DNA from: Pezicula radicicola
Taxonomy: Eukaryota > Ascomycota > Leotiomycetes > Helotiales > Dermateaceae
NCBI GenBank assembly: GCA_003008705.1
Contig: PDUO01000019.1
Span: forward strand, 368,552 to 432,551
Reading direction: 5' to 3'
Length of the DNA: 64,000 bases
Shown here: positions 32,585-44,805 of the stretch, one piece after another
How positions within the stretch are numbered: position 1 is the first letter of the stretch
Layout of the letters: each line of letters begins with the position of its first letter
Made by a program: the position numbers and the translations under genes
Notes under the pieces: generated by a model
Seen by the model: only the letters and a program-made list of their open reading frames with translations
What the model was told of the DNA's origin: nothing
Databases searched by the model: none

Positions 32585-34766
32585 GATGGTGTTCCCTAGT
32601 TCAACAGAGCTGTAATGAGTGACATTTAGATTATATTTAGACCAGCTATCGATTCAGAATGGGGCTCATTGGTATAAGAAGGAAACTGGGAATCTAGCAG
32701 TCTTCAATTTTGGGTTAGAGTATACAATCATTGTATTATAGCCAAGTCATACGCTCTCAATGAAGGTGCGCATGCGACATCTTTGCGAGAGTATCGGATA
32801 TCTGATGTGAATACTTGAATTTGGCTCTTGAAGAGGGCACTCATGCGATTCTTTCTCACGAAAAGATCAGATGACGCCTGGAGAAGCTCAGAAGAGTGGA
32901 GGAAGTGTAAGCGGGCGATTGGTGTTGATGCTAAAACTTGCACAGAAGATTTAATGCAAATGGCCCGCAAACTTTCTGACCAACTAGATCAATGAAAATA
33001 TGGCAACCAAGCTTAAATGTTCGTTTCAAATTTCTAAATTGGTTTCACTTCCACCAACAAATACTGGCAGTGATGAAATTGCACAAATTTCACAATTTTG
33101 TATGGATACAGCGGAGCTGAAACAGGATTGTTGTTGAAGTAACCCAGACACACCTGCTGCGTTGAATTTCAACTTTGGGTTCTTTTCTTCGTAGCAAGCT
33201 GCTTGCCAAATTCTGAAGAACAGTGGCACACCGAGGACTGTATAGTACTGTAAACTTGGAGTTACAGATCTTTCTGAACGTGAGGACACTTGAACCAATA
33301 GTTCTAGAACGGAATAGCGGAAGAGACGGCATACTCGCATGGAGACCAAAGTATTGGAATAGTTGTTCGCCTTAACTGTACGGAATTTCAATTTTTACCT
33401 AGCCCCAGAAAGGTCGAGGGTGTATCTGACAACGTTTCAGGCGTCCATTTCCGGCAAGCAGTGTGTGAACTTTCCGAAAAGCGAGATAGGTGTGACAGGC
33501 AGTCATAGCGGCATGGAAACGCCGGAGAACAGTTCGCTGGTGCGTTTACCACGTGCTTGCCATGTGCATCACCCCGCAATCGTGTTCGTACTCGTCTCAT
33601 TTAGATCGTCTCTCTACACTGGGATTACGCCAGACCCGTACTCAGGTAGACCTTTGTTCTTTCCGAGCTGGAGCTGGATCCAAAAGCCACCATCGTTCAA
33701 AGTCGCATATGCAGCGTGTGTCCATAATTCGATCACTCGAGAAAGTCGCGGATTGAATTGCGTAGGATTCTTGACCGTGCGGTTTTTTGATTCGAAAACG
33801 CCATCAGGACGCGATTTGTTCTTGGGGGGTGTGCCTGTCTGGGGCGACTGTCGTACAAGCCTGTGCCATCGAGACTTACAGGCGAAGCTCGCTCTTCCCT
33901 TCGGTTGATTGAATAGAGATGCGATTGATGGTTTTGTACGGTACGTACTTTTGTGCTTTGCACAGCACTCAAAATCCATGGTTCGTACGCTCAGCTTGGC
34001 TGTGGGTCGGATCGACAAGCTAACGACATTTGGGTTTGGTGTGGCACTAGGAGATTATAGAGTAGGTAGGTTGATCCAACGACATCCTCGACTTCACCTC
34101 TACAGCATCACGACTCTCAATCTGCTTGCAACCGCTGCATTCCACGTAGCCGCTGAGCTGTTTTTAACACCCGTCCATGACTGAGGATATTGTCTTAGAA
34201 CGGACTTGGGATATCTGATGAGGGTACCTGTATTGCAAGGGCTATACTGTGTTATCATTGCACTTGAGAGGCCATAGAGCCATGGGAACAGTCTTGTCAT
34301 GACGGGTGCCTATTTCAAAACGTGGAAGACTGCTAGTATTTTATCCGACATCCAACACTTAGTTGTGAATGGAGTTTTTACCGAGACTGGTCTCGAAGGA
34401 AGCGGGGGTGGGGAGCTGTCCAACATTTCCCGTTGTTATGTTAAGTTTACATTGGACAATAGGTCTCCTGCGGCCTACATGTGACCTCATTTATGGGTTT
34501 TGCAGTGCTATAAATAATACGACTGCAACATGGACTACTTCATTCCAGGAGTACCAACGGCGCATTTGAATGTGACTGCTGCCTGAAGCGTGACAGCTGG
34601 ATCTTCACACTTCACGCATAACTCAGGTTCAAGCGGGGTATCAAATTCTATGACCCTACCATGCTGTAGATAAGACTTGCACATTCCCCTCGGCCTTGCG
34701 CCTTCATCTCAGATATCACCTTTACTTCTACGCTAAGGTGATCTAAATTTTGGCTGCGAAACAACT
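32585..34766. other. Region of overlapping frames without a confirmed gene
   Basis: Frames of up to 181 codons exist on both strands (33363..33908 plus; 33614..34018 minus). None has a recognisable domain or a splice chain. A PSWSW-like tract in the plus frame near 33663-33677 recalls HET-domain proteins, but nothing else supports that. Confidence 0.3.
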
Positions 34767-36159
34767 ATGGGTGAAGAATCGTAAGTCTCAAATCTAGGTC
34801 TTGGTGGCCTTTTCTGATGGTTTTTTTTGATCAGGGCTTTTACTAGGCCGCTGGTCATGCCACTAATTCCGAAGCCTTTCAAAACGCTTTCGATCTCTGA
34901 AGGACCGATCCGGGAACAGCGACCTTTTGCACGAAATGGCATATTCTTTCCTAATACTAACGCCGCGGAATACAGAGATCAGCTGAGCAAGACTGAAAAG
35001 GTCGACATTGACAAGCGAGCATGCAGATTCCATAAACATTCAGTAGAAAACATAGATTTCCAACCGTCCGAAGCATCTTGGGAGGCAGACATCAGAAGCG
35101 ATGTTTTTGGGAAAATTCGGGACGATACAAAACTAAGGATGTGTGAACTCTATTCACCATACCCCTAATCACGACACGTTGCTGAAATTAACTTCTTTAT
35201 GTAGTGACAAAAGACCTTACAACTTTACAGACGTAGACAAAGATGGCAACTGGACAATCCAGAAGCGAATCCCCGACGCAACCATGGGCCTGAGCACTTG
35301 TGGTGAGAATCCTAGTGGGATGGCTTATCACCAATCTCTGTCCCATCTTCGAATTTATAACCAAATGCATAGTGGGAAATGCGGCTTGATAGTAGATGGC
35401 ATATGGGGCGAGGCAGACATCATCTTCCCATGGGGCGTTTACGAAGCCAAAAAACAGTCGAGGTATTACGAAGAGGCAAAGTCCCAAATTTACCCTGCCG
35501 TCAAGACTTATCTAGCCATGCTCGACAATCTAGCACGAGATCCAAATGACGTTAGCAAGTACCAATCAGAAGAGAGCCAAAATTATCAGATATTTTGCTT
35601 CACTTCCACTGGTCCTTACTGGTGCATTGATGCAGCCTGGCGTAAGCGTTCAGACATGGGCGTAAGATATCTCCCAGTTTTTGAAACACACCCAGCTGAT
35701 ATGTTCTTTATGCAGTACCTAGAAACAGTATGGGAAGGTAAAGTTCTCGACACCTCGAGTGCCTTGGAATTAATAAGCATCGTGGACCAGATTCACCACT
35801 TCGCGGTCACCCAGCACCGCGACTTTGTCATCAAGCATCTGGGCCCATGGCACAAGCGCTACGAAGAACTGAGTGCGAAGCAAATGAGATATCGGTGTGA
35901 TCCGGCAGCGTGGTGGGTATTTAAAGAGACAGTAAAAGCAAATATGAGGGACAGAGCTAGGTTGAAGAGAAAGACTAACATTTACAAAGGACAGCTGACA
36001 AGTGTTGACCAAGCACAGCGTGATGTTTCTGTCAGCTTGAGAGCAGCGAATGCGAGGTCGGGAGTGTCCAAAACATCTGCTCCTTCTAGCTTGCTGTTCG
36101 CAGAGAGTCTACGAAGACATTTGGGAGCCTCGGTGCGGCAGAAGCCTAACACTACTTGA
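34767..36159 (+). CDS. PD-(D/E)XK nuclease-like protein
   Basis: Three exons, 34767..34780, 34835..35140 and 35205..36159, give 424 residues. The first exon is only 14 nt (MGEES) with a strong GTAAGT donor. Intron 2 has a weaker GTGTGA donor. The core has IPDATMGL, then CGLIVDGIWGEADIIFPW, then VYEAKK. The Asp near residue 176 and the E-x-K near 186-188 fit the D...ExK metal-binding motif of the restriction-endonuclease fold. Many Leotiomycete and Sordariomycete genomes carry expanded families of such proteins annotated only by this fold; their role is unknown. The C-terminal ~100 residues are basic. It stands alone on its strand, with gene-poor DNA upstream. Confidence 0.7.
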
Positions 36160-37395
36160 ACTTACTAGCAAATACGCTTGGGTGTTAAAACTCTAGGAAA
36201 TCCTGGGAATGGATTTCTTATTTGGAGAAGTGCTGAGGACTAGGACAATTAATTTCTACTGTTGAAGGGGGAATTCTTGAACATGATCCAGAATATTTCA
36301 GATCTGGCAAGCTAGTACTCGTTCAAGGGTGCCTTAAGGTCACGTGCAATATTCTTTTTGGGCGCTTAGTAGTTACCGTACTATAGCCTCGTTCCTTGCT
36401 GATATTTTTCTTTCATCTTTTCTACCTTTTTAAGCCTCGGCAGCTCTTAGAGAATATCTGTAGACAAAGGGAGGCTGGAAAGAACTCGTCGGAATTTAGT
36501 CAGGTGATAGTCATGTGCGTTCATTTCCCGACAGACGGGACGGGAACTAGACTCGACGCTGCGAATTCTTACACCTCACTTCCTCCTTTCCAATAACTTT
36601 GCATCATCGCGCTGCACGCATGTCTTCAGAGTTACACGACCATACTAAGCTTCTCCCATGAAAATCGAATCCCTGCAAATCTGCGCGGAGGCGCCAACAG
36701 GGGAAGATCAGATTAACGTGCTGTTTCCAACCAATTGCCGAGCAGCATGCGAACACCTGGGCGCGTGGACGGAGATGCATCTGATAACTACATGAGATCA
36801 ATAATAGCCTCGAGACCCCTCTTCTTTTGATAATGTTATTTTCTGCAAGAGCTACGGACCTGCCTACTCGAGTACGAGCACGCTGCTGTCCTTGTCTGAA
36901 GGTGCCGCCGACATTTCCGTCGCGCGTTTAAGCACCTTTTTTTTAAGCACATGCCGAGAGGCCTGAGAGTTGAGTGGCTCTTGGTCCCCAGATGAGCCCA
37001 TCCCCCGTCGTCAACACCATCTTTCTCGCTATTTCCCTTGTAAAGCTGCACTTCTCCATATTCACCGTACCTCCAGCGTTAGCCTCTCTCGTTCTAGCTC
37101 GCCCTTGCACTTTGTCCTCCATCCATAAGATGGCTCCTTCCCACACACGTTCTTCAATCCCATCTTGCAATGCAGTGGATGCACAGAACGTTCCCCACCA
37201 TTCATCTATCTTTTCTCTTGATTGACAGTGGTATCTTTTACTGTATGACGTGTTGTGCCGTCCTCGTCATTATCCCCTCTAACATACATTACCAAGTATG
37301 AAAGCAGTTGAAGTCCGCCTTGTCTCGCAAAGGTAGCAATTGCTCTCGTGGTACCGCAGCACCGCTTCAATTGTTGCTTCTAGCCCTTCTCGCCA
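36160..37395. other. Intergenic region upstream of GH92
   Basis: Short frames only. The last ~300 bp is CT-rich, as expected for the leader of the GH92 gene. No regulatory motif stands out. Confidence 0.5.
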
Positions 37396-39854
37396 ATGTT
37401 TTCTACCTTATTGCTACCGCTGCTGGTGGTTGCTGCGAACGCGCAGACCACAGATTTAACACAATATGTGCTAACTGATGTAAGTTGCTCGCGTGACCTC
37501 TCTGAAGTTTTTTCTGCTGATGAAATTTGACTGCAGACCGGAGATGCAAATGGGGGGAATACATTTCCTGGAGTGAGCGAGCCATTTGGCTTCGTTAAGC
37601 TCGGTCCAGATCTCTACACTGGGTCAGACTCCTACTCTGGGTACCAACCGACTGGTAACTTTACGGGCTTTTCCATGATGCATGAGAGTGGGACTGGAGG
37701 CGCTCCAAAATATGGAGTCGTTTCTCAGATGCCAGTGCTGGGCAACATCTCGAATCCACTTCTCGATTTGAATGACACAAGAGCTGCTGCGGACATTACC
37801 TCAGTAGGCTACTACAAATCTTTCCTAGGCTCAGGAATCACCGTGGAGCTCGGAGCAACTAGTCGCGCAGGCCAGTATGAGTACACCTTTCCCACTGGTA
37901 AACAAGCCAATGTTGTTGTAGTATGTAGCATAGTCTTTCATAATCATAATATTATTACTGATGCCACACTTAGGACGTCTCCCATGTTTTATCTTCATAC
38001 CGAGGACAAGGACTGCAGCAACAATTTTCTGGGGGCAATATCACTGTGCTTGCTGATGGTCATTACGAAGGCTCTGGGGTCTATAATAACGGGTGGAACA
38101 GAGCTCCAAACTGGAGGATCTATTTCTGCGGCTATTTTGACACCCCAGCGGAGTCGTTCAAGACTTTCGTTGGTACCAATTTGTTGGGGAATACTTTGGC
38201 CAGTTATGATACTACACCATCCGTCAATTCATCCACCAGACTTGGAGCTGTGTTCACTTTCACGAATACATCCGTGGTCTCAAGGGTCGGTGTTTCATGG
38301 ATTTCTTCAGCACAAGCCTGTAGCAATGTGGAAAGCCAAATTCCCGCAGATACAAGCTTAGCAACCCTCACTAGCAACACTAAGGAGGTGTGGAACACGG
38401 AGGTCCTCTCCAAAATTACTACTACTGAGACAAATGTCACCAATCTCCAATTACTCTATAGTTCGTTGTACTTCATGCACTTGCTTCCTTCCAACCGCAC
38501 AGGTGAGAATCCAGGGTGGACCTCGTCGGAACCATATTACGACGATACTTTTACCTTTTGGGATCTTTTTAGATGCACCACGGCTTTGCTCCATATCCTC
38601 CAACCCACTACATATGAAGAGTACATCAGATCACTTATTGATATCTACCGCCATGATGGCTGGATGCCGGACGCGAGATCCTCAAATTTCAACGGTGCAA
38701 CTCAAGGTGGCTCCAATGCCGACAATGTTCTTGCAGATGCCTACGTAAAAGGTGTCCGCGGTGCTATAAATTGGCAGGACGGATATGCAGCGATGGTACA
38801 GGATGCTGAGGTTACACCTCCCAACAATAACGATCCTCGAGATCCTACTGGCTCAACAGCTCAAGGAAGAGGTGCTCTTCCAGATTGGCTTAAATATGGC
38901 TACATTACCCCAACATTTGGAAGATCGGTCTCTCGTGCAGTGGAGTACTCGGTTAACGATTTTGCTTTGTATCAAGTAGCATCTGGACTCGGAAATGAAG
39001 CAGATGCTACAAAGTATCTGAATCGATCTCGAAACTGGAGGAACCACTGGAATCCAGATGCAACATCTCTAGGCTTCAGTGGGTTTGTAGTGCCACGGAA
39101 TACATTAGGGTTTATTGCGCAGGATCCGATAACCTGTGGTGGTTGTTATTGGGGTAACTACTACTACGAGGGTCTTCCATGGGAATACAGTTTTAATGTA
39201 AGTATCATTCCTAGGTGTTATTGAGAATGGAAAATTAACATCCTACAGGCTCACCACGATATTAACACACTAATCAAATATTCTAATGGTTCGTCTACTT
39301 TTGTCTCACGTCTTAACACCATGTTCCTTGGAGGTGCTAATACCGGCGGATCGGGCTCTTCTGCATTCAACTACACAATTTACAACCCTGGGAATGAACC
39401 ATCCTTTACTACTCCTTACCTCTACAACTTTGTCGGCCGCCAAGATCTCAGCGTCTACTACAGCCGCTATTCAGCAAAATCCTACTACGCTCCTACCCCT
39501 GCTGGTCTGCCTGGGAACAGCGATGCAGGCGCAATGGAATCATGGCTCCTGTGGTCTATGCTAGGCCTCTACCCAATAACCGGACAAACCACATTTCTAA
39601 TCGGATCCCCATGGTTTGCACATACCATCTCTTTAGGCGACGGAAAGACACTAGCAGTAACGATTGATAATGGAAGTGAAAGTAGTTATTATGTACAGAG
39701 TTTGACGGTGAATGGTAACGCTTGGAATCAAAGCTGGGTTACTTGGGATGATATCTTTGCTAATGGCGGGACTATGCATTTTGTTATGGGAACCGAGCCA
39801 GCACGGTGGGATACTGGACCTGCTCCGCCTAGTCCTGCTACTGAGAGTACTTGA
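37396..39854 (+). CDS. Secreted GH92 alpha-mannosidase
   Basis: Four exons (37396..37479, 37537..37920, 37974..39197, 39249..39854) give 765 residues; introns are 51-57 nt. A signal peptide covers residues 1-16. Family 92 landmarks appear in order: NTFPGVSEPFG, NNGWNRAP, SSEPYYDDTFTFWDLFR, GWMPDAR with NADNVLADAY, PWEYSFN with AHHD, and GNSDAGAMESWLLWSMLG. These carry the acidic residues around the calcium-dependent active site, and the length matches the family. It should act outside the cell as an exo-alpha-mannosidase on N-glycans or fungal/plant mannans. No linked cell-wall genes nearby. Confidence 0.95.
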
Positions 39855-40425
39855 TTCTCTTTATGGCAAAGAAATTGTGGATACGGTTAATAGGCTGTGA
39901 CTTGAATGCTCGCAGGCGGATGTTAATTAGTAATGAAAGAAAGAAATTAATTGGGCTAAGTGAATCACAATTACTACCCAAGTTCAAATTGTGGTCGGAT
40001 ACTAAATATCTATAATCTTGAGTCAACCCCCCAGGATTATTCGTACAAGAGAGCTTTGTCCTCTGCAATCCCTGGTATCTACAAATCTTCTTAACAGGAG
40101 TTTCTGAACCGCTAAATTATGAATTTCTTTGCCGAATCGTGAATTACTTACCTACGTAAGCTGAGTACAGTGAGTAGATTACTCAAGTCAAGTGAGTTAC
40201 CTAGAAGGTAAGTTACCCAAATCGAGTGATTGACTTTTGTTCAACCCTACCAAAAAGTCCGTATTTCTTCCACTTAGCTCGCTTAATGCACTATTGCGTC
40301 TTACAGTCGAGGTCATTTCTTGGCACAGCTATGCAAATTCATCTTGTCGTGTAAGTAACATTTCAGTCATATATGAGGATTTGTAGAATCAAATTGTTTA
40401 ATGGTATATGATTTTATATTTATTT
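39855..40425. other. Intergenic region between convergent genes
   Basis: 3' flanks of the GH92 gene (plus) and the esterase gene (minus). It holds short repeats of AAGTCAAGTGAGTTAC type, common in fungal intergenic DNA. No gene seen. Confidence 0.4.
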
Positions 40426-41634
40426 CTAGGATAGAGCATGCTTGATTTCTCTGGACAACATTTCAATATACTCCCTCGCCTGAGACAGTGCTATGAAGAA
40501 AGTCAGTAAAATCCGAATCTCAATTCAAAGGAAGGAGAGAGAAGGGGGGGAAACATACCATCATCCATATGCATAAAAGGATGTGGAACACCCTCAAACC
40601 TCTTAACTGTAACCTCATTCCCATTCTCCACCAACCTCCTCGCATACGCCTCCCCCTCATCTCTCAAAGGATCACAACCAGCCGTATAAATAACCGTCTT
40701 ACCTAACCCCTTAAAACTCGGCGCACTCATCAAATCCGCAAACCAACCTACATCTTTCATCTGTTTCTTTCTTTCTTCTTCATCTTTACTTAAACTACTC
40801 CATTTCAAAATATCAAACCATTTTAGGCGTGCCCAGTTTAATGTTGGTGCGAATTCCATCTCTTGCATGCTCTTATATGGACTCTCTGATGCGCTGGAAT
40901 ATTTACTTAGATCGTCGATTGTTGGTGTTCCTACTGCTGTTAATCGGAGCGGTATTTTTGCGTCTCGTGCTAGATGGGATAGTGCTAATGCTATGGTACC
41001 ACCTGCTGATACTCCGCCGATTGAAATTCGAGATGCGTCGATGTTGAATTTTGCGGCTCCGGTGGGGGATGCTATGTATTGAAGTGCCGCAAAGGAATCG
41101 AGGATTCCAGTTGGGAAAACGTGTTCGGGTACTAGTCTGTATGCTACGTCTATTACTGCAACGTTTGCTTTTGAGACAATGTGTTTGCATATATGTGATT
41201 CTGTGTCCAGATCCCCCAGACCCCAACCTAATATCTATCCATCAGTTTTCTTGTTTTCAATTCATTTCCGAGTTCCAAATTCCGAATTTATTCTATGGCA
41301 GCTCTGAAGAAAATATCGAAAGGAGAGACGTACCTCCACCGTGATAATCAATATGTACAGGCCAAGGTCCAGGACCAGCTGGTTCATACATCCTCACTGC
41401 TATCTCAGCCCCTCCATGCCCTGGTATCGTCGTCTCCCATTGTCGGGCTGCATCTGGAGCTGCGGCTGTGCCGTAGGAGTAGAGGACCGAGTATTTTGTG
41501 CGGAGGAAGGCTAGGTCGATTGGCGCGTTGGGGATGGGTGCTACGTGGGTGTTGTAGAGGGCGATGAAGGCTGGGTCGAGGGAGGAGAGAACGGAGGGGT
41601 GGATTGGGTTTAGTGCTTCGTGATGTTCCGTCAT
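40426..41634 (-). CDS. HSL-family alpha/beta-hydrolase (esterase)
   Basis: Three exons, 41334..41634, 40559..41227 and 40426..40490, give 344 residues; introns are 106 and 68 nt. The oxyanion-hole motif HGGG lies at residues 98-101, split by intron 1. The nucleophile elbow GVSAGG has Ser at about 174. The acid is in CDPLRDEG and the His in GVPHPF. This is the hormone-sensitive-lipase type (alpha/beta-hydrolase fold 3), which hydrolyses short-chain esters or lactones. No signal peptide, so cytosolic. It lies divergent to the reductase at 42248 at the edge of a block of metabolic genes and appears intact, unlike its neighbours. Confidence 0.9.
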
Positions 41635-42247
41635 GGTTGTTGCTTGATGTTGCTTTTGCTCGTGCTCGCTGTGTGAGGAGGTTGAGAGTGAGGGGAGAGG
41701 ATGGGTTGGATCAGTTGGGATGAAAGTGAGGACTTCTTGAAGAAAAGAGAGAAGCTTGGAAGTATTGTTAAGATGTGCCTACCTTAAAATCCTCAGCTTC
41801 TCGTGGCTAACTGCAACGTCTGGTAAGTTGTTGCACTGTTGACTGCGTGCACTTAAGCTGTGCTCAGGGTCGGCCACTTACCGTGGGAGGAAGTGGGGGA
41901 TGAATGAAGTTATCGGCAAATGGGTTGACGATAAGAATGCGACGGGTGCATGAAGCCCTGAACGGCCGCAATGTCAGCACTAAAATGATCGCCTACAGGG
42001 GCTATGCGACGGCAACATCATCGGCTTTCTAGGCTTTTTCTTATCAGTAACTTCCCCAGTATTCAATTCCGTCGTTTAGTTTGAGATTCAGAATTTCCAT
42101 GAGGTAAGATGTAGGATCAAGTGGAATATGGCTATAGGCCTGTTTGTGGGGAGATTCTTGAGTCGAAAGAGGGCTTGAAGTCATGTCTAGGAAGTCCGAA
42201 CCTGATTCCATTATTCTCCCTCTATTTCTCTCCTGCAAGACCTCAGA
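41635..42247. promoter_or_regulatory. Shared divergent promoter region
   Basis: 613 bp between the start codons of the esterase (minus) and the reductase (plus), so both promoters lie here. No specific motif could be assigned. Confidence 0.45.
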
Positions 42248-43283
42248 ATGCCAGCTATCACTGAATCAGCGACTATTCTGGTAACAGGCGCAAATGGCTT
42301 CATAGCCGCTCACTGCGTTGCCCATCTCCTCTCTCACAACTTTAAAGTCATAGGCACCGTCCACACCGAAGAAAAAGCCGAATCCGTCCTCTCCTCACAC
42401 TCAAATCACCCCAATCTCTCCCTAAAGATTGTACCCGACGTCACAGTATCTAATTGCTTCAATGAAGCCATAAAAGGATGTACTGCAGTTCTTCATCTCG
42501 CAGCTCCTTTCGGCTACGCTTATAAAGACTTCGAGAAAGAGCTCCTTTTGCCGTCTATAAATGGAACGCTGGCTGTCTGCGAGCAGCAACTCAGGAACAG
42601 GGAGTGCGGAGAGTAGTGTTGACAAGTAGCTTTGCCAGTGTCTATGATGCAAGTAAAGGACTTGATCCAGAGAAAACATATACAGAAGCAGACTGGTGTC
42701 CACTCACATACGCGGATGGCGTCAACGCATCAGCAACTCCCATTGCCTACCGTGCAAGTAAAGTCCTTGCGGAAAAGACAGCCTGGGACTTTATACGAGA
42801 AAAGAAGCCACAATGGGATCTCGTGACTCTTTGTCCAGGCATGGTATTTGGATCATTGGTACCTGGTACTATTAGGTCTTTGGTAGATTTGAATACCAGT
42901 AATGGGATTGTGTGGAGTCTGGTAGACGCCGAGAAGGTACCTGATACTAAGGGTCCTATCTGGACGGATGTATGTGCTCTTGCTGCTGCGCATACCAATG
43001 CACTTATTACACCTGCGGCTTCTAATGAACGATTTCTTGTCACGAATGGGAGTACGATTTACAGGAATTGGCAGATATCTTACATGATTCCGACGAAATT
43101 AGCGAGGATCTAAAGAGGAGGATACCGCGTGGAGAACCGGGGAAAAGGTTGGCTGGAAGTCATTATAAGGTTGATAGTGGGAAGTATGAGAGGGTTTTGG
43201 GTGGGGAGAATGTTAGTTTGGAAGGAACAGTTGTTGGTCTGGTGAAGCAGCTTGTTGGGATGGAAGGAGCGAGTAAGTTGTAG
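42248..43283 (+). pseudogene. NAD(P)-dependent reductase (DFR/GRE2-like), frameshifted
   Basis: Extended short-chain dehydrogenase of the dihydroflavonol reductase/methylglyoxal reductase (GRE2) type. The N-terminus has ILVTGANGFIAAH (the Gly motif GxxGxxA). The catalytic YxxxK is YRASK, with an upstream Ser region TSSFASV. Reading is interrupted twice, each time as if one base were missing: near 42582 (after GTLAVCE) and near 43049 (after FLVTNG). The frames are continuous in homologous content on both sides. Joined length would be about 345 residues, normal for the family. Either a recent pseudogene or two sequencing errors. No intron could explain the shifts. First member of the block that also holds MFS, two monooxygenases and a regulator. 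Confidence 0.8.
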
Positions 43284-43429
43284 ATAGACGCTTGTATTGG
43301 CCATACTAAGTGACCATTCTTCATTATTAACCCACCTGAGGATGCAAAGGGGAGAAGCTAGAACCTCTTACGCCAACTTACTGCAATCAAAACGCAAAGT
43401 GTGAAAATTGTGAAAGGACTGGCGAAGAT

Positions 43430-44069
43430 CCAGGTCGACAAATACACAATACCAAATCCCATATCTTGGCGATGATTCAGACCGTCGATACAAAGTAATT
43501 GTTATTAAAACTAGGGAAGGTGAAATTACGGCTTCGAGTGCTCCGAGGATTATTCGAACGGCTAGCTAAAGAACCGAAAGAATTACAGGCTGCTGTGCAT
43601 GCTACTGTTATACTCCAGAGTATTACATTAATACCTAGAACGAGAGAAACTGGGAATCTTTGTAAGAGGATTCCTTGCGGGAGTTCGGCGAGGGCGAAGG
43701 CTAGGAAGAAGGACGTTGCTAGCTAGGAGAATTGGTTGGATTTTAGGTGGGTGGCTTTTGCTAGACCCATTACGTTTGCGTACTAAATATTTTCGCATGT
43801 AAGGTTTTCTTGTTTTTTGGGGGCGTTTAGGGGATGTTGGAATAAATGGGCTTTATTTCTGCTGACGAACTTACATTTATCATGACTTTATCAAGGAATT
43901 GCATTAGGTAGCAGAAAAACATCAGAGATACGATTCGATAGTCTATTCGTCGTACTAACGCCGTTTCATTTATGCTGTATACTGTGCCTAGAGAATCAGA
44001 TCTTGGATCTTTCTCGACTGCCATTTCCGTAGCGGATGTCCTATCGTTTTTCTTCTTGGTCGAAGCCAT
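43430..44069 (-). pseudogene. Truncated MFS transporter, allantoate/ACS type
   Basis: Exon 1 (43875..44069) has the typical N-terminus of the Dal5/Tna1 anion:cation symporter family: LVRRIDYRIVSLMFFCYL and FLDKVMIN. Intron 43783..43874 is followed by an exon from 43782 starting YANVMGL. The sequence then shows a TAG in NQFS*LATSFF, where the family has Trp (TGG to TAG). Next come TM2-TM4-like sequence, a frameshift near SLAS/VRIILG, and the family motif RIILGALEAVISPS. After about YGIWYC (~43440) the similarity ends, so some two thirds of the ~480-residue protein is missing. Clearly non-functional. Confidence 0.8.
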
Positions 44070-44805
44070 CGTTGTTTGCTGGTCTTCGAAAACTGCCTCG
44101 AAGTAGAGAAATTGTAAGACTTTCCAGCGTGTGTACAGTAAATGATGAGAAAGGTCTACTACTGAAGGGTTCGGTATATGTATGCTGTATCAAATCCCAC
44201 TGGCTCGATTTGGGAGCAAATCCGACTGAATTGGGTTTAGCGAAGCGACGCATCTTGCCATTGTCTAGATTCTGAATATCTTAGGGAAGGGCAAGTGTTC
44301 AGGCTAGAACTTTTGAGATCTTGGAAAACGGTAGGATAGGAAATCATTCTAAGCTTCATATCTTACAGAATTAATCGCAGATAAGAGCTTTGTCTAGAAG
44401 AAGTGCCTTGATGCGCACTGGTTCCGGATGCGACGGTCGCATAAGCGAGTTCAGGGGCAGTGGGGAAAGATACCGAAGAGTGGGAGGCTGGAAGCTGTTG
44501 AATCAATAGCTTCTAGCTACCTTATCATACGATTGATTAGTTAGCCTTTTGTGTATCACCGCAGAGAGACATCTATCAAAGCGACGGGAAAAAGTTGGCG
44601 CTGCGGAAAGTCGTAAGTGATCTCATGATAGTAGTGAGATCAAGTCTATTCGGATTTTAAGTAAAACGCTGCTTCATAGGAACACTTCTATTAAAATATC
44701 TATGATCTTGTCATTTATATTCTGTTTCCAATCGAATATTCAGTTCTACTTAACGACCCAATATCCACCTCTCCTATCACTTCATATCAAACCCAACCTC
44801 TCAAA
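44070..44805. promoter_or_regulatory. Divergent intergenic region
   Basis: Between the start of the MFS remnant (minus) and the monooxygenase (plus). No gene seen. Confidence 0.45.

Noticed and set aside
33363..33908. 181-codon plus-strand open frame with a PSWSW-like tract
   Set aside because: Only the short tract recalls HET-domain proteins. No other HET motif, no splice chain, and overlapping minus-strand frames are equally long.
39900..40260. AAGTCAAGTGAGTTAC-type repeats, also near 15826 and 62570
   Set aside because: Shared stretches are only about 9-12 bp; too short to call a repeat family from this window alone.
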